DNA of 24,304 nucleotides. It comes from Caryophanales bacterium. Lineage in GTDB: Bacteria > Bacillota_I > Bacilli_A > RF39 > UBA660. The notes under the pieces are model-generated. The model did not search any database. It was not told the origin of the DNA and was given only the letters and a program-made list of their open reading frames with translations. Each line of letters opens with the position of its first letter. Positions within the stretch are counted from its first letter, which is position 1. Position numbers and translations under genes: made by a program. The stretch covers positions 1-24,304 of the forward strand of contig JAEEZO010000002.1 in NCBI GenBank assembly GCA_016291895.1, read 5' to 3'. Shown here piece by piece: positions 7,207 through 15,300 of the stretch.

Positions 7207-7638
7207 ATGAAGAAAATATTTATAAGTTTATTAGTTTTATTTAGTTTATTTTGTGTAGCTTGTAAAAAGAGTGAGAAGATAATTGAAGTTACTAAACTAG
7301 ATGTACAAGATACCAATAAATATAATATTTATTTAGAAAGAGATGGTAGAATTATATATTTATCTAGTAATTTAAAAGAAGTTAATTATAAAGGCGAAAC
7401 TGTAAAAGATTATATTTCTAAAACATATCAAACAATGGATGATAGTCTTAAAAGTATAACGGATTTAATGGAACATGAATCAACTGTACGTGATGGTGGT
7501 ACTAATATTTATCGTTCTGAAAAATATGATTTAACGATTATAATGTGTAATAGAATTAAGCCTAATGATGCTAGTAATCGAGATGTTTATTTAGGTGATT
7601 ATAAGTTAGAATTTAATAACAATATGTGTGGTAGATAG
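7207..7638 (+). CDS. small lipoprotein of unknown function
   Basis: The 143-aa protein has a short lipoprotein signal: MKK, a hydrophobic core (residues 4-15) and a lipobox-like C-V-A-C with the lipidated Cys at 19. The -3 residue is Cys, where Leu is usual. The mature part starts KKSEKI and is a small soluble domain of about 120 residues with an N-terminal beta region and a later pair of cysteines (positions about 120 and 141); no family is recognised. The ATG at 7207 is chosen because AGGAG (7197-7201) sits five bases upstream; an ATG at 7203 is out of frame. It is exported and anchored to the outer face of the membrane by inference from the signal. Confidence 0.8.
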   Translation: MKKIFISLLVLFSLFCVACKKSEKIIEVTKLDVQDTNKYNIYLERDGRIIYLSSNLKEVNYKGETVKDYISKTYQTMDDSLKSITDLMEHESTVRDGGTNIYRSEKYDLTIIMCNRIKPNDASNRDVYLGDYKLEFNNNMCGR

Positions 7639-7642
7639 TTAA

Positions 7643-7672
7643 AAAGGAATGATTTTATCATTTCTTTTTTTT
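7643..7672 (+). terminator. Rho-independent terminator of the HAD-lipoprotein operon
   Basis: An 11-bp stem with one G-T wobble (7643-7653/7657-7667) and a TTT loop is followed by a T-run. It isolates the following Esx-like cassette from upstream transcription. Confidence 0.85.
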
Positions 7673-7712
7673 TATTAAATAATGTCGGTTGATTTTTCTT
7701 TTGTTTTTAATA

Positions 7713-7721
7713 TGTTATAAT
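7713..7721 (+). promoter_or_regulatory. extended -10 promoter of the Esx-like cassette
   Basis: TGTTATAAT is a TG-N-TATAAT element, 30 bases before the ATG at 7752 and just downstream of a terminator. TTGATT at 7689 is too far (21-base spacer) for a standard -35. No further promoter or terminator is visible until 11501, so this probably drives all five genes to 11492. Confidence 0.65.
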
Positions 7722-7751
7722 ATTTTTAGTGAAAATAAGTTAGGTGTTAAT

Positions 7752-8057
7752 ATGGGTAAAGTTAATTTAAATGTTGATATTGCTAGTCTTGATACAACAA
7801 AGAAAATAATGGAAAGTAAATATAGTGAATTGCTAGAGATGTTTAATACTTTTAAAAATATGATTGAAGATACCAAAAACGTATATGATACTGAAAGTGC
7901 AACTTTATATAGAGAAATGGGATCATTGTATTTAGAAATGGGTGTTAAATATTTAAATAATAGTATGAAGCCTTATATTGATTCTATAGATGATATTAAA
8001 GATATATATGCAGATTCATATAATAAGTTTTCAAATTCTGTTAATGGTGGTGAATAA
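7752..8057 (+). CDS. WXG100-sized helical protein without WXG (Esx-like, putative T7SS partner)
   Basis: I place the start at ATG 7752, preceded by TAGGTG, because upstream in-frame codons fall in the promoter; the product is then 101 residues. It is predicted to be almost entirely helical: a long helix at about 14-45 (TTKKIMESKYSELLEMFNTF), a turn around 47-53 and a second helix to about 93. That is the helical hairpin of WXG100/ESAT-6 proteins, but no W-x-G is present at the turn. Such W-less partners often pair with a canonical WXG100 protein in type VII secretion. The next gene, two bases downstream, encodes the WXG-containing one. Function is inferred from size, fold and neighbours. Confidence 0.6.
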   Translation: MGKVNLNVDIASLDTTKKIMESKYSELLEMFNTFKNMIEDTKNVYDTESATLYREMGSLYLEMGVKYLNNSMKPYIDSIDDIKDIYADSYNKFSNSVNGGE

Positions 8058-8058
8058 G

Positions 8059-8376
8059 ATGCCAAAAGTATATTTAGATGAATTAGAAGAAGAAGGAACT
8101 AGATTAGTTAATTATTCTAAAAATGATATTAATGAAAAAATAAATGAACTAGCAAAAGCAACAAGTAATTTTGTATGGAATGGACCAGGTTATCAAGCTT
8201 ATATAACGGAATATAATTCTAAAATAAAAATGATTCAGAAGATAAATAATAATTTAACTAAAATCGCTTTATATTTAATAGATGCTAAAGAAGGATATAG
8301 TGATACTAATAATCAAATTAACAGTAAATATGAAGAATTATTAGATGAGTATGAGGAGTTAAAAAATGAGTTGTAA
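8059..8376 (+). CDS. WXG100 family (ESAT-6/EsxA-like) protein
   Basis: The ATG at 8059 is one base after the previous stop TAA (8055-8057) and follows GGTGG; the product is 105 residues. It has the classical WXG100 layout: helix 1 (about 5-37), a turn with W40-N41-G42 (FVWNGPGYQAY), and helix 2 (about 46-100) ending in an acidic Glu-rich tail. W-x-G at about residue 40 of a 100-residue helical protein is the defining feature of Esx proteins exported by type VII (Esx/Yuk) secretion systems in Bacillota and Actinobacteria. The canonical C-terminal Y-x-x-x-D/E export signal is not clear. It overlaps the next gene by 11 bases. Confidence 0.8.
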   Translation: MPKVYLDELEEEGTRLVNYSKNDINEKINELAKATSNFVWNGPGYQAYITEYNSKIKMIQKINNNLTKIALYLIDAKEGYSDTNNQINSKYEELLDEYEELKNEL

Positions 8377-8725
8377 TAAAAATGAAGGATGTAAATATAT
8401 ATATTCAAACGAATATCCTACTGAAAAAAGTAGTATCGATTCTACAATTGATGATGTTACAACCCAAATAAGTGAAACTTCTACAACATTAAAAGAATTA
8501 TTTATACCGGATGATTATTTAGGAAATAAACTTAAAACTAAATTAGAAAAATTATGTCTTGATCTAGATACTGATAATAACAATTTATTATTAGAAAAAG
8601 GTAATATCGATACCTTTATTAATGAAAAAATTGAAGAACATCATCGTCATTATGATGACTGGGTAAGAAATCAAGAATTATTAAGACAAAAAAGCAATGA
8701 AGAGAGTGAAGGTGAAGAGAAGTGA
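8366..8725 (+). CDS. third small helical protein of the cassette (putative effector chaperone or adaptor)
   Basis: This 119-aa, mostly helical, acidic protein has no signal peptide. It has a long first helical region (about 22-50, with many Ser/Thr), a break at FIPDDYLG and a second helix (about 57-110) that ends in EEHHRHYDDWVRNQE followed by a Glu-rich tail. I do not recognise the family. Its place between the WXG100 gene and the large effector candidate resembles the small helical Lap/DUF chaperones encoded before LXG effectors in T7SSb loci of Streptococcus and Staphylococcus. Two cysteines occur near the N-terminus (CNKNEGC). AGGAG (8354-8358) gives the start. Its TGA overlaps the GTG start of the effector gene (GTGA), so the two are tightly coupled. 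Confidence 0.6.
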   Translation: MSCNKNEGCKYIYSNEYPTEKSSIDSTIDDVTTQISETSTTLKELFIPDDYLGNKLKTKLEKLCLDLDTDNNNLLLEKGNIDTFINEKIEEHHRHYDDWVRNQELLRQKSNEESEGEEK

Positions 8726-10860
8726 ATGATGAAGCATTAACAAATGGAACACCAATTCCAACCCCAACGCCAACTCCAACGCCAACTCCAACGCCAACAC
8801 CGACACCACCACCTCAAAATACTACAGACGATGATAAACCGCTTCCCCAAACAACACAAAAAAGATTTTTTCAACGTAGTAATCCGGATGGAACTACAAC
8901 AATTTTTGATAGAGCAAGTCACTATGAAATAGTTTATTCTGAAGAAAACGGATATATTGCTTATAATGAAAAAGGCCAAGAAGTATATCATATATATCCT
9001 AGTGGTGTTACATCATTCACTTTAGAAGATGGCAGAAATATCATTACATATAATGAAATAGATTATAGGGATATAACTAATTTTCAAAAAGTTATAGATT
9101 CTAAAGGAAATATATATTTTATCAATAATCGAAAAATTGATACTTCTTTTATTCATAATCCTGATGGTAGCATTACAGTATATCGATATGATATAGATGG
9201 AAGTTATACCGAAGAAAAAGGAGGTAACACAATATTTTTCGATTCTGAGGGAAAAGAGTATAAACATATCTATCCTGATGGAAAGACAAGTTATAAAACA
9301 GAAAAACATGAAAATTTTGTTACTTATCCAAATGGTGATTTCATTCTTTATAGTGTACCTACTGTACGTGGTACATGGGAAAAAGATGCAACGGGAAATT
9401 TTATATGTCATTCAGAAAATGGTGATATTTTTAAACGAAATGGAAGAGGATTATTATTAGAACTTGAAACTAGTGATGGAACCACATATACGAATGATTA
9501 TGCAACTGGAAGACAAACCAAAACAGTAAATGGTAAAAGTTCTTATTCAATGATAAATCATATCGAATATGATGAAGAATCATATGATAAAATTTTAAAA
9601 ACATTTGTAGATATTCATAATACATATGATACAGTACTATCTGATAAAAAGAATAAAATTAGTACAAATCTTAGTAATCTTCCTGATTCATATGATATCA
9701 GCAATGTTAAAGAAGTGTTTAGTAGTATTATTACTAATATTCAATTTGTTGACTCATTAAAAGAAATGACTAATTATTCTTTATTGTCTTATCAAACGTG
9801 TGATGAAGGACTTAAAGATAAACTTGAAGTACTAATAGATAGTTTATTTGAAGATAATGAATCAAATTTAGGTAGAAATTTTAAAGAGATGCTAAAAGGA
9901 AGTGTCGAAGATAGAGATAATGATTCTATTCTTGAATATAAAGCTGATACTAATTTTAATATGCTATATATGAATGTAGTTCCATCTGATTCGTTTACAG
10001 ATGAAGATGGGAATATTTGGTATTTTAATAAAAGAGGAGTATTAGTTGGTACGCAAGGGGATAATCTTAGATTAAATTTTGGTGGGGAAACTTTTAATGT
10101 TACTTATGATAGTGATGGTAGAATGATTATTAAAGATTTAAATGGAAATCCTCTTGATATATTTGGTGATTATAATATAGATTCTAATCAGTATGGCGGT
10201 AATCAATGTGCGTTTGAGGCGCCAAATTCCTTAGATCTTCTTAATGATATGGAGATTCAAGCTTTATTAGAACAATATTATCCAGGTGCATCTTACGAAG
10301 AAAAGTTAGCCTATCTTGATTCAATCGCTAATACTGGTTGTGGTAATACAGCTTTCGCTAATTTAGTATTTAAAAAATTTGAAGGAAGAGAAAAAGATTT
10401 TTATAATACTTTTGGTTATTCTATGTATGATATAAGAATGTCAAATGGAAGTTTAACTATCGATTATAATTATGAACCTGTTATATTAGATTTGTTTTCA
10501 AATGGTCATAAAAGAAATAATATTAGGGATGCCACTAGGTCTGCTAATGGAACAAGTATATTTTCTAGAAATGAAATGGAAGACTATTTAAAGAGAAAAT
10601 ATGGTGTTTCTTTAGATAATTTACCTAATGATTATATTTATCTTGGAGAAGAAGGTTATTCATTATATAGTATGGATAATACCTTGTATTATGGTAATGG
10701 TGAAGGTCACGCAATGATTGTTACAGGCTATACAGAATCTGGTGATATAATTGTTTCATCATGGGGACAAAAATATATTTTTAAAGGAACTTCTAATATT
10801 ATTAAAAAGTTACGTGGATTACCTCACAAAAAAGTATTTACGGGAAGAAAGGATAATTAA
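8722..10860 (+). CDS. putative T7SS-type effector with Pro-Thr linker, beta repeats and C-terminal papain-like cysteine peptidase
   Basis: The 712-aa protein starts at GTG, coupled to the preceding gene through a 4-base overlap; no better in-frame start exists nearby and there is no Sec signal. Regions: Pro-Thr linker (about 10-32); Tyr/Asp/Gly-rich beta-hairpin repeats (about 52-280), with two units beginning NPDG at 54 and 146 and each containing IYP.G.TS; a helical section (about 284-378); a second beta section (DEDGNIWYF); and a C-terminal domain (about 490-712). That domain has TGCGNTAF (C540), GEGHAMIVTGY (H663) and SSWG (679-682). Cys-His spacing (123) and His-to-SSWG spacing (16) resemble papain (Cys25-His159-Asn175 in NSWG), but the Asn position is Ser. 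I infer a secreted peptidase, transglutaminase-like or related toxin; the target is unknown. Confidence 0.65.
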   Translation: MNDEALTNGTPIPTPTPTPTPTPTPTPTPPPQNTTDDDKPLPQTTQKRFFQRSNPDGTTTIFDRASHYEIVYSEENGYIAYNEKGQEVYHIYPSGVTSFTLEDGRNIITYNEIDYRDITNFQKVIDSKGNIYFINNRKIDTSFIHNPDGSITVYRYDIDGSYTEEKGGNTIFFDSEGKEYKHIYPDGKTSYKTEKHENFVTYPNGDFILYSVPTVRGTWEKDATGNFICHSENGDIFKRNGRGLLLELETSDGTTYTNDYATGRQTKTVNGKSSYSMINHIEYDEESYDKILKTFVDIHNTYDTVLSDKKNKISTNLSNLPDSYDISNVKEVFSSIITNIQFVDSLKEMTNYSLLSYQTCDEGLKDKLEVLIDSLFEDNESNLGRNFKEMLKGSVEDRDNDSILEYKADTNFNMLYMNVVPSDSFTDEDGNIWYFNKRGVLVGTQGDNLRLNFGGETFNVTYDSDGRMIIKDLNGNPLDIFGDYNIDSNQYGGNQCAFEAPNSLDLLNDMEIQALLEQYYPGASYEEKLAYLDSIANTGCGNTAFANLVFKKFEGREKDFYNTFGYSMYDIRMSNGSLTIDYNYEPVILDLFSNGHKRNNIRDATRSANGTSIFSRNEMEDYLKRKYGVSLDNLPNDYIYLGEEGYSLYSMDNTLYYGNGEGHAMIVTGYTESGDIIVSSWGQKYIFKGTSNIIKKLRGLPHKKVFTGRKDN
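8758..8805 (+). repeat. hexanucleotide CCAACN tandem repeat encoding Pro-Thr
   Basis: Eight consecutive 6-base units (CCAACC/G/T/A, with one CCGACA at the end) encode Pro-Thr pairs from residue 13 on. A 12-base unit CCAACGCCAACT recurs exactly through 8764-8793. Slippage in 6-base steps would lengthen or shorten the linker without changing frame. Confidence 0.9.
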
Positions 10861-10862
10861 GA

Positions 10863-11492
10863 ATGAAAAGAAATAATGTGCAAGAAGCCATAATTAAAGG
10901 GCTTGTTATTAATAATAATTCCGATAAATATGATAATTTAGTTAAAATATACAAATATTTATTAGAATATTATATTTCTTCTAAAGTTAATTTATCTAAG
11001 TATGATGAAATGATTAAGAATAGTAATCTATATATTGGGGTTAATAATAAATATAAAGGAATTAATGAATATTTAAAACTGGATTATATATTTCTAATTA
11101 ATGAATTATATGTTGAAAAACTATCAATACAAGATATAGATATTCTTCTAAATAAATTTGATAAAGATAGTATTAATGATGATTTAATTAATATCATATC
11201 TAGAACATATAAAGATGTTATTTATGATAATTTTAAAAACAATGAATATTGTAATGAAAAATATAAAGTTTTTTATGGAACTGCGGTTCCTAAAAATGCT
11301 GTTAATAATGATTCTTTAGTATTAAAAATATATTATGGAAAGAATTTAATTAACTATGATGGTGATGAATTTATTGAATTACATAAAAAACAATTAGCGT
11401 TTTTTGATGAGTTAATTAATAATATAAAACAAGAAGTATTTAATAATTTAAATATTAATTGTGAAGTATTATTAGAAAAAGATATATATTAA
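10863..11492 (+). CDS. unrecognised 209-aa protein, candidate immunity protein or effector chaperone
   Basis: No family is recognised. The protein has no signal or membrane segment, so it is cytoplasmic. Residues 1-120 are helix-rich (QEAIIKGLV, KIYKYLLEYYI, INELYVEKLSIQDIDILL), and the C-terminal 90 residues look alpha/beta (YKVFYGTAVPKNAV, LVLKIYYGKN, then a long helix with ELHKKQLAFFDELINN). It begins two bases after the stop of the effector candidate, with AAAGGA (10848-10853) as RBS, so it is co-transcribed. The gene directly 3' of a polymorphic toxin is typically its immunity protein, and that is my main inference; a dedicated chaperone or an unrelated hitchhiker is possible. No clear terminator follows before the next promoter at 11501. 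Confidence 0.6.
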   Translation: MKRNNVQEAIIKGLVINNNSDKYDNLVKIYKYLLEYYISSKVNLSKYDEMIKNSNLYIGVNNKYKGINEYLKLDYIFLINELYVEKLSIQDIDILLNKFDKDSINDDLINIISRTYKDVIYDNFKNNEYCNEKYKVFYGTAVPKNAVNNDSLVLKIYYGKNLINYDGDEFIELHKKQLAFFDELINNIKQEVFNNLNINCEVLLEKDIY

Positions 11493-11500
11493 TAGTTTTA

Positions 11501-11528
11501 TTGACAATAATTTAAATAAGTTTATAAT
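11501..11528 (+). promoter_or_regulatory. sigma-A-type promoter of the AAA_28 gene
   Basis: A perfect TTGACA (11501-11506) and a perfect TATAAT (11523-11528) are separated by 16 bases. This is the best consensus promoter in the window. The RBS GAGGA lies at 11542-11546. Confidence 0.85.
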
Positions 11529-11554
11529 AATATTGATTAGTGAGGATTATTTTT

Positions 11555-12184
11555 ATGGGTAAGTTAGTTGCTAAGATTGTTTTAACTGGTGGTCCTTGTG
11601 CAGGTAAAACAACAACAATTACAAAACTTGAAGAGCATTTAGTAGAAAGAGGATATCATGTTTTGGTTTTAAATGAATGTGCAACCGAAATAATTAAAGG
11701 TGGTATCCGTCCTTTTGGTGATTATAAATCAAGTGTTTATGATTTCGAAAATGAAATACTAAATTTGCAATTATTTAAAGAAAAAAGATATAAAGATTTT
11801 ATATCAAGATATGATGATGATACAAAAGTAATTATTTTATATGATCGTGGTACTGTTGATATCAAAGCTTATTTAGGTGAAGAAAATTATAAACGTATGT
11901 TAAAAGAAAATCATCTAAATAATAAAGAACTATTAAATGAATATGATTTAGTTATTCATATGACAACAGTAGCTGCTGAAACAGAGAATAAATATTCTAA
12001 TGCAAGTAATAAAGCGCGTTTTGAAGAAGCTAGTGAAGCAATCGATTTAGATAAACGTACTAGTGAAGCTTGGAGTAAACATAAAAATTTAAAAGTTGCT
12101 CCAGTATGTGATTTATTAGAAGAAAAAATAAGTATTGTTATTGGCTATGTTGATGAATTATTAGATAATTTAGAAAATAATTAA
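11555..12184 (+). CDS. AAA_28-type P-loop ATPase/kinase
   Basis: I start at the ATG at 11555 (GAGGA eight bases upstream), since an earlier in-frame TTG falls before the RBS; the product is 209 residues. Walker A is TGGPCAGKTTT with Lys18; the ECATEII and ILYDRGTVD (Asp97, Arg98) segments match the nucleotide-kinase-like AAA_28 (PF13521) group, related to the NadR kinase domain. The second half (ETENKYSNASNKARFEEA, then DLDKRTSEAWSKH) is the usual lid/substrate region of this group. The expected role is ATP-dependent phosphorylation or nucleotide sensing of an unknown ligand. It is a cytoplasmic, single-gene transcription unit between a consensus promoter and a terminator. Confidence 0.85.
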   Translation: MGKLVAKIVLTGGPCAGKTTTITKLEEHLVERGYHVLVLNECATEIIKGGIRPFGDYKSSVYDFENEILNLQLFKEKRYKDFISRYDDDTKVIILYDRGTVDIKAYLGEENYKRMLKENHLNNKELLNEYDLVIHMTTVAAETENKYSNASNKARFEEASEAIDLDKRTSEAWSKHKNLKVAPVCDLLEEKISIVIGYVDELLDNLENN

Positions 12185-12205
12185 GATTTCTTAATTATTT
12201 TTTTT
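12175..12205 (+). terminator. Rho-independent terminator overlapping the stop codon
   Basis: An AT-rich 11-bp stem (12175-12185/12190-12200) with loop ATTT is followed by T residues. The TAA stop (12182-12184) lies in the left arm. Confidence 0.75.
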
Positions 12206-12225
12206 GTTCATTTATTTTTTAATTC

Positions 12226-12255
12226 TTGAAAAGGGTAAAGATATTGTAATATAAT
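12226..12255 (+). promoter_or_regulatory. promoter of giant surface protein 1
   Basis: TTGAAA (12226-12231), an 18-base spacer and TATAAT (12250-12255) are followed by AGGAG (12264-12268) seven bases before the ATG. The same -35, spacer length and -10 recur before the paralogue at 18952-18981. Confidence 0.8.
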
Positions 12256-12364
12256 GATAATATAGGAGAGTTGTAATGACAGATACGTTACTTTATAAAA
12301 AGAATAAAAGAATAGGATTTCGCTTATTACTTTTCATGTTTTTGGGATTATTAGCAATAGTTGC
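12250..12364 (+). repeat. direct repeat, copy 1: -10 box, RBS and signal-peptide DNA
   Basis: This 115-base segment matches 18976-19090 with only four mismatches by eye. It covers the -10 box, the leader, the RBS and the first 30 codons. The -35 regions are conserved only as hexamers. Confidence 0.92.
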
Positions 12365-15300
12365 TATACTTCCATTTTCATTAGCGTCTGAGGATACCCA
12401 AGCCGAAGAAAAGAAATTGTCTACAATTTTTCCAAACATTTATGCAACATTAATGGATCAAAATGGGAAAATAGTATCGACAACTGATCCTAATAAAGAA
12501 ATTGATGATTTATATAAATATACTGATAATAATTCACCATCAGAATTTTTAACAAATGATGATAAATTATATTTAGTAATAGATGCAACTGTTGAAACTA
12601 ATCGAAATGAAAAAATTAATGTTTTAGAAAATGTATATTATAATCTCGATTTACCTACTCAAATAATTCCTGATGATAGTTTAATTGTTCATGGTAGAGA
12701 TGATGAATTAGAACTTTTAAAACTTGGAAAAACACAAGCTTTTGGTGGAATTTATGTAGATGATAATAATAACTATCGACTTAAGGTACGCTTTAATGAT
12801 ATTGATGATATATATCAACTTAAATTGTCATATAAAATATTATTTTCTTTTAATGACTCTATATTTGAGCAAATAAGTGATTTAAAGAAACTTACAATTA
12901 ATGATATTGGTAATTTAAATTTTTATCTAAAATCTATAGAGAAATCTAAATATAAATTAACTCAAACTCTTGATAATAATTATAATTCAGAAGATTTATA
13001 TGATTTAACAACCACTCTAGTTGATACAAGAGATGGGGATAATCAAATTACTAAAGGTCGATTATTTATTGACTTAGGTACGGATTTTGGTTTTAGTAGT
13101 TATTCTAAATATAATAATATTCAATCTAAATCGTATTTAAATAGCATAAGGGTTTATGTTAATGGGGAAATGTTATCACCATTATTAAATGAATATGGGG
13201 GACCTATAGGTGTATTTGAATCACAATATATAAATGATAATGTAAAAATTACTATAAAATCATTAGAACACAATCAAAATATATTTGTAAGTGGTTATAG
13301 CTACTTAGTGAATCGTTTCGAGGTTATTATTGAAAATAATGAAGGTGGTAATGCAATTGGCATTAACGAAATAAAAATAGTAATACCAGAAAAAGTTACT
13401 ACAACAAAACTTGGTGACCATAGTAATTCTGCAAGTTACGAAGATTATTTAGATAATAATAAAATAATAAATACAGCTGTTGATATTAATGATGAAAGTT
13501 CTAATATAAAAATATCTACATCAATTGAAAAAGAACAATATGCTGCAGATCGCTTTATTCCATCTGAATTAACTTATAATATTGATATTTCGAAAAGTCC
13601 ATCTAATTTCGTTAAAATTGATATAGATAACGAACTACTTAATTTAGATGTAAACACTTTTCAATATTTCATTAATGCTGGATGCATAAATCAAGGAACC
13701 TATCCTTCATGCGTAACACCAACAATTTATATTGATGATAACAAAGTTAATTTTTTGACTGCCATGCAAATTGATCATTTTCGTTCATTTACGAGTGGTC
13801 AAATACAACCACCTGATGGACCTGCACTATTGCAAATGAAAGAAATATTAGGTGATGAAATTAATAATTTTGGAAGTACCATTAATACTTCTTTACCATA
13901 TAATAATTCGATTTTAAGAAGTGAAACAGTGAATGCTGATGGCGAATATTATTATATTTTATGGTCATATGAAACATATGATACAGCGAATAAATCACTT
14001 AAAATGGGAAGAGGAGAATATGCTAATTTCACTGCTCAAAAAAAAGATAGTTCATTTGAATTTAAGGGGACTCCAAAAGTTACAATGTATTTATTTAATA
14101 TATCTAATAAAAAAATTAGACTTTCGTTTGACTATTTGTTATCTCAAATAACAAGAACGGAAATTAATAATCAAAATAGTGGAAAATATTTATCATTAAC
14201 TACTAATGTTATTAACGATTATAATTATTACAATAATTCAAGAGTTAGCGATAAAGTTGAAAAATCAGCAAATTACAATAAGTATATGATCGTTAGTGGG
14301 GAAGCATTTGCTAATAATTTCATTAAGTGGAATGTTGTAATTGATGCTAGAGAAATTAATTTATATAATGATTCTGGTTATTACAATATGATTTATTTGA
14401 ATCTTCCGTCTACTCAGACATTTGATAGAAATTCTGTTTATTTAATTAATGAAGATAGAATTGATAATAAAGTTCCACAAAATGGGAAGGCATATAGGGA
14501 TTATTTACAGATGTATCCAATTCATATTGGAAAATATAATCCAGTTACCAAAAAATGCGATAATCTATTTACTACTTTTTCTAGCTGGACAACAATAAAT
14601 AGTTATAAAGAAGATAGTTTGTTTGCCAATTCACTTGATGATGTTTATGCGGCTACTGGATTTAATGATATTTTTAAAAATAATATATATAATGATAAAG
14701 TATGCTTAGTCTTTTTTACCAAAAGTGATTTAACAAGTGGAGATGATAAGGTCAAAGTAGAATTTAATTTAATTAATGGTGGAAGATTTCATATTGGTCA
14801 ACCTACTGTTGCAATAAAATATGAAGCAGAAGGTGCGATAAATCGTACTGACAAAGGTAGTAAAAGTATAGAATTAATTGATGATGAAAACGATATTATT
14901 AAATGGAAATATGTTGCTGATTTAACTAGTGACAAAGATATTTGTTATGATCAATCAGGTGGTGGTTCATTACCTTTTATGTGTACATATAATAAGGCAT
15001 ATTATAATGGAATGTTTACCTTTTCTGATAGCATGTATAATGGAGTTGCTGATTATACATATCTTGATAAGATTGATGTTCATATAAAAGGACATACATC
15101 TAATACAACAATTTCAATGAATAAAGACGAATTTGTTGATATTGAAAATAAAAAGTGTAATTCTGATGGAGTATGTATCAATGTTACTTTTTATCCGACT
15201 TATTATTGCCGTTTTAGTTCAAGAAATGAAGAATGCATCATTGCCAATTATGGTACAAACTATTTATCAAAATTAAAAAAGATGTCTAATGGATTTGCCC

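Noticed and set aside
7689..7751. N-terminal extension of the first Esx-like protein to an upstream TTG
   Set aside because: The extension overlaps the extended -10 promoter, is hydrophobic and out of character for the family, and has no RBS; ATG 7752 gives the normal 101 residues.
8737..9411. Open frames on the opposite strand and in other frames within the effector gene
   Set aside because: They are mirrors of the Pro-Thr repeat and AT-rich coding sequence, lack ribosome binding sites and have low-complexity Trp/Arg or Ile/Tyr products.
8881..9560. Rhs/YD-repeat toxin
   Set aside because: The aromatic repeats lack the YD-repeat consensus and there is no Rhs core or DPxG-type autocleavage motif.
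10330..10860. NlpC/P60 or CHAP peptidoglycan hydrolase as the effector C-terminal domain
   Set aside because: The Cys-His distance of 123 residues and the SSWG after the His fit a papain-like layout better than the shorter spacing of NlpC/P60 or CHAP.
11540..11554. Upstream TTG start for the AAA_28 gene
   Set aside because: It would place the RBS GAGGA inside the coding sequence and leave almost no leader after the 11523-11528 -10 box; ATG 11555 has ideal spacing.
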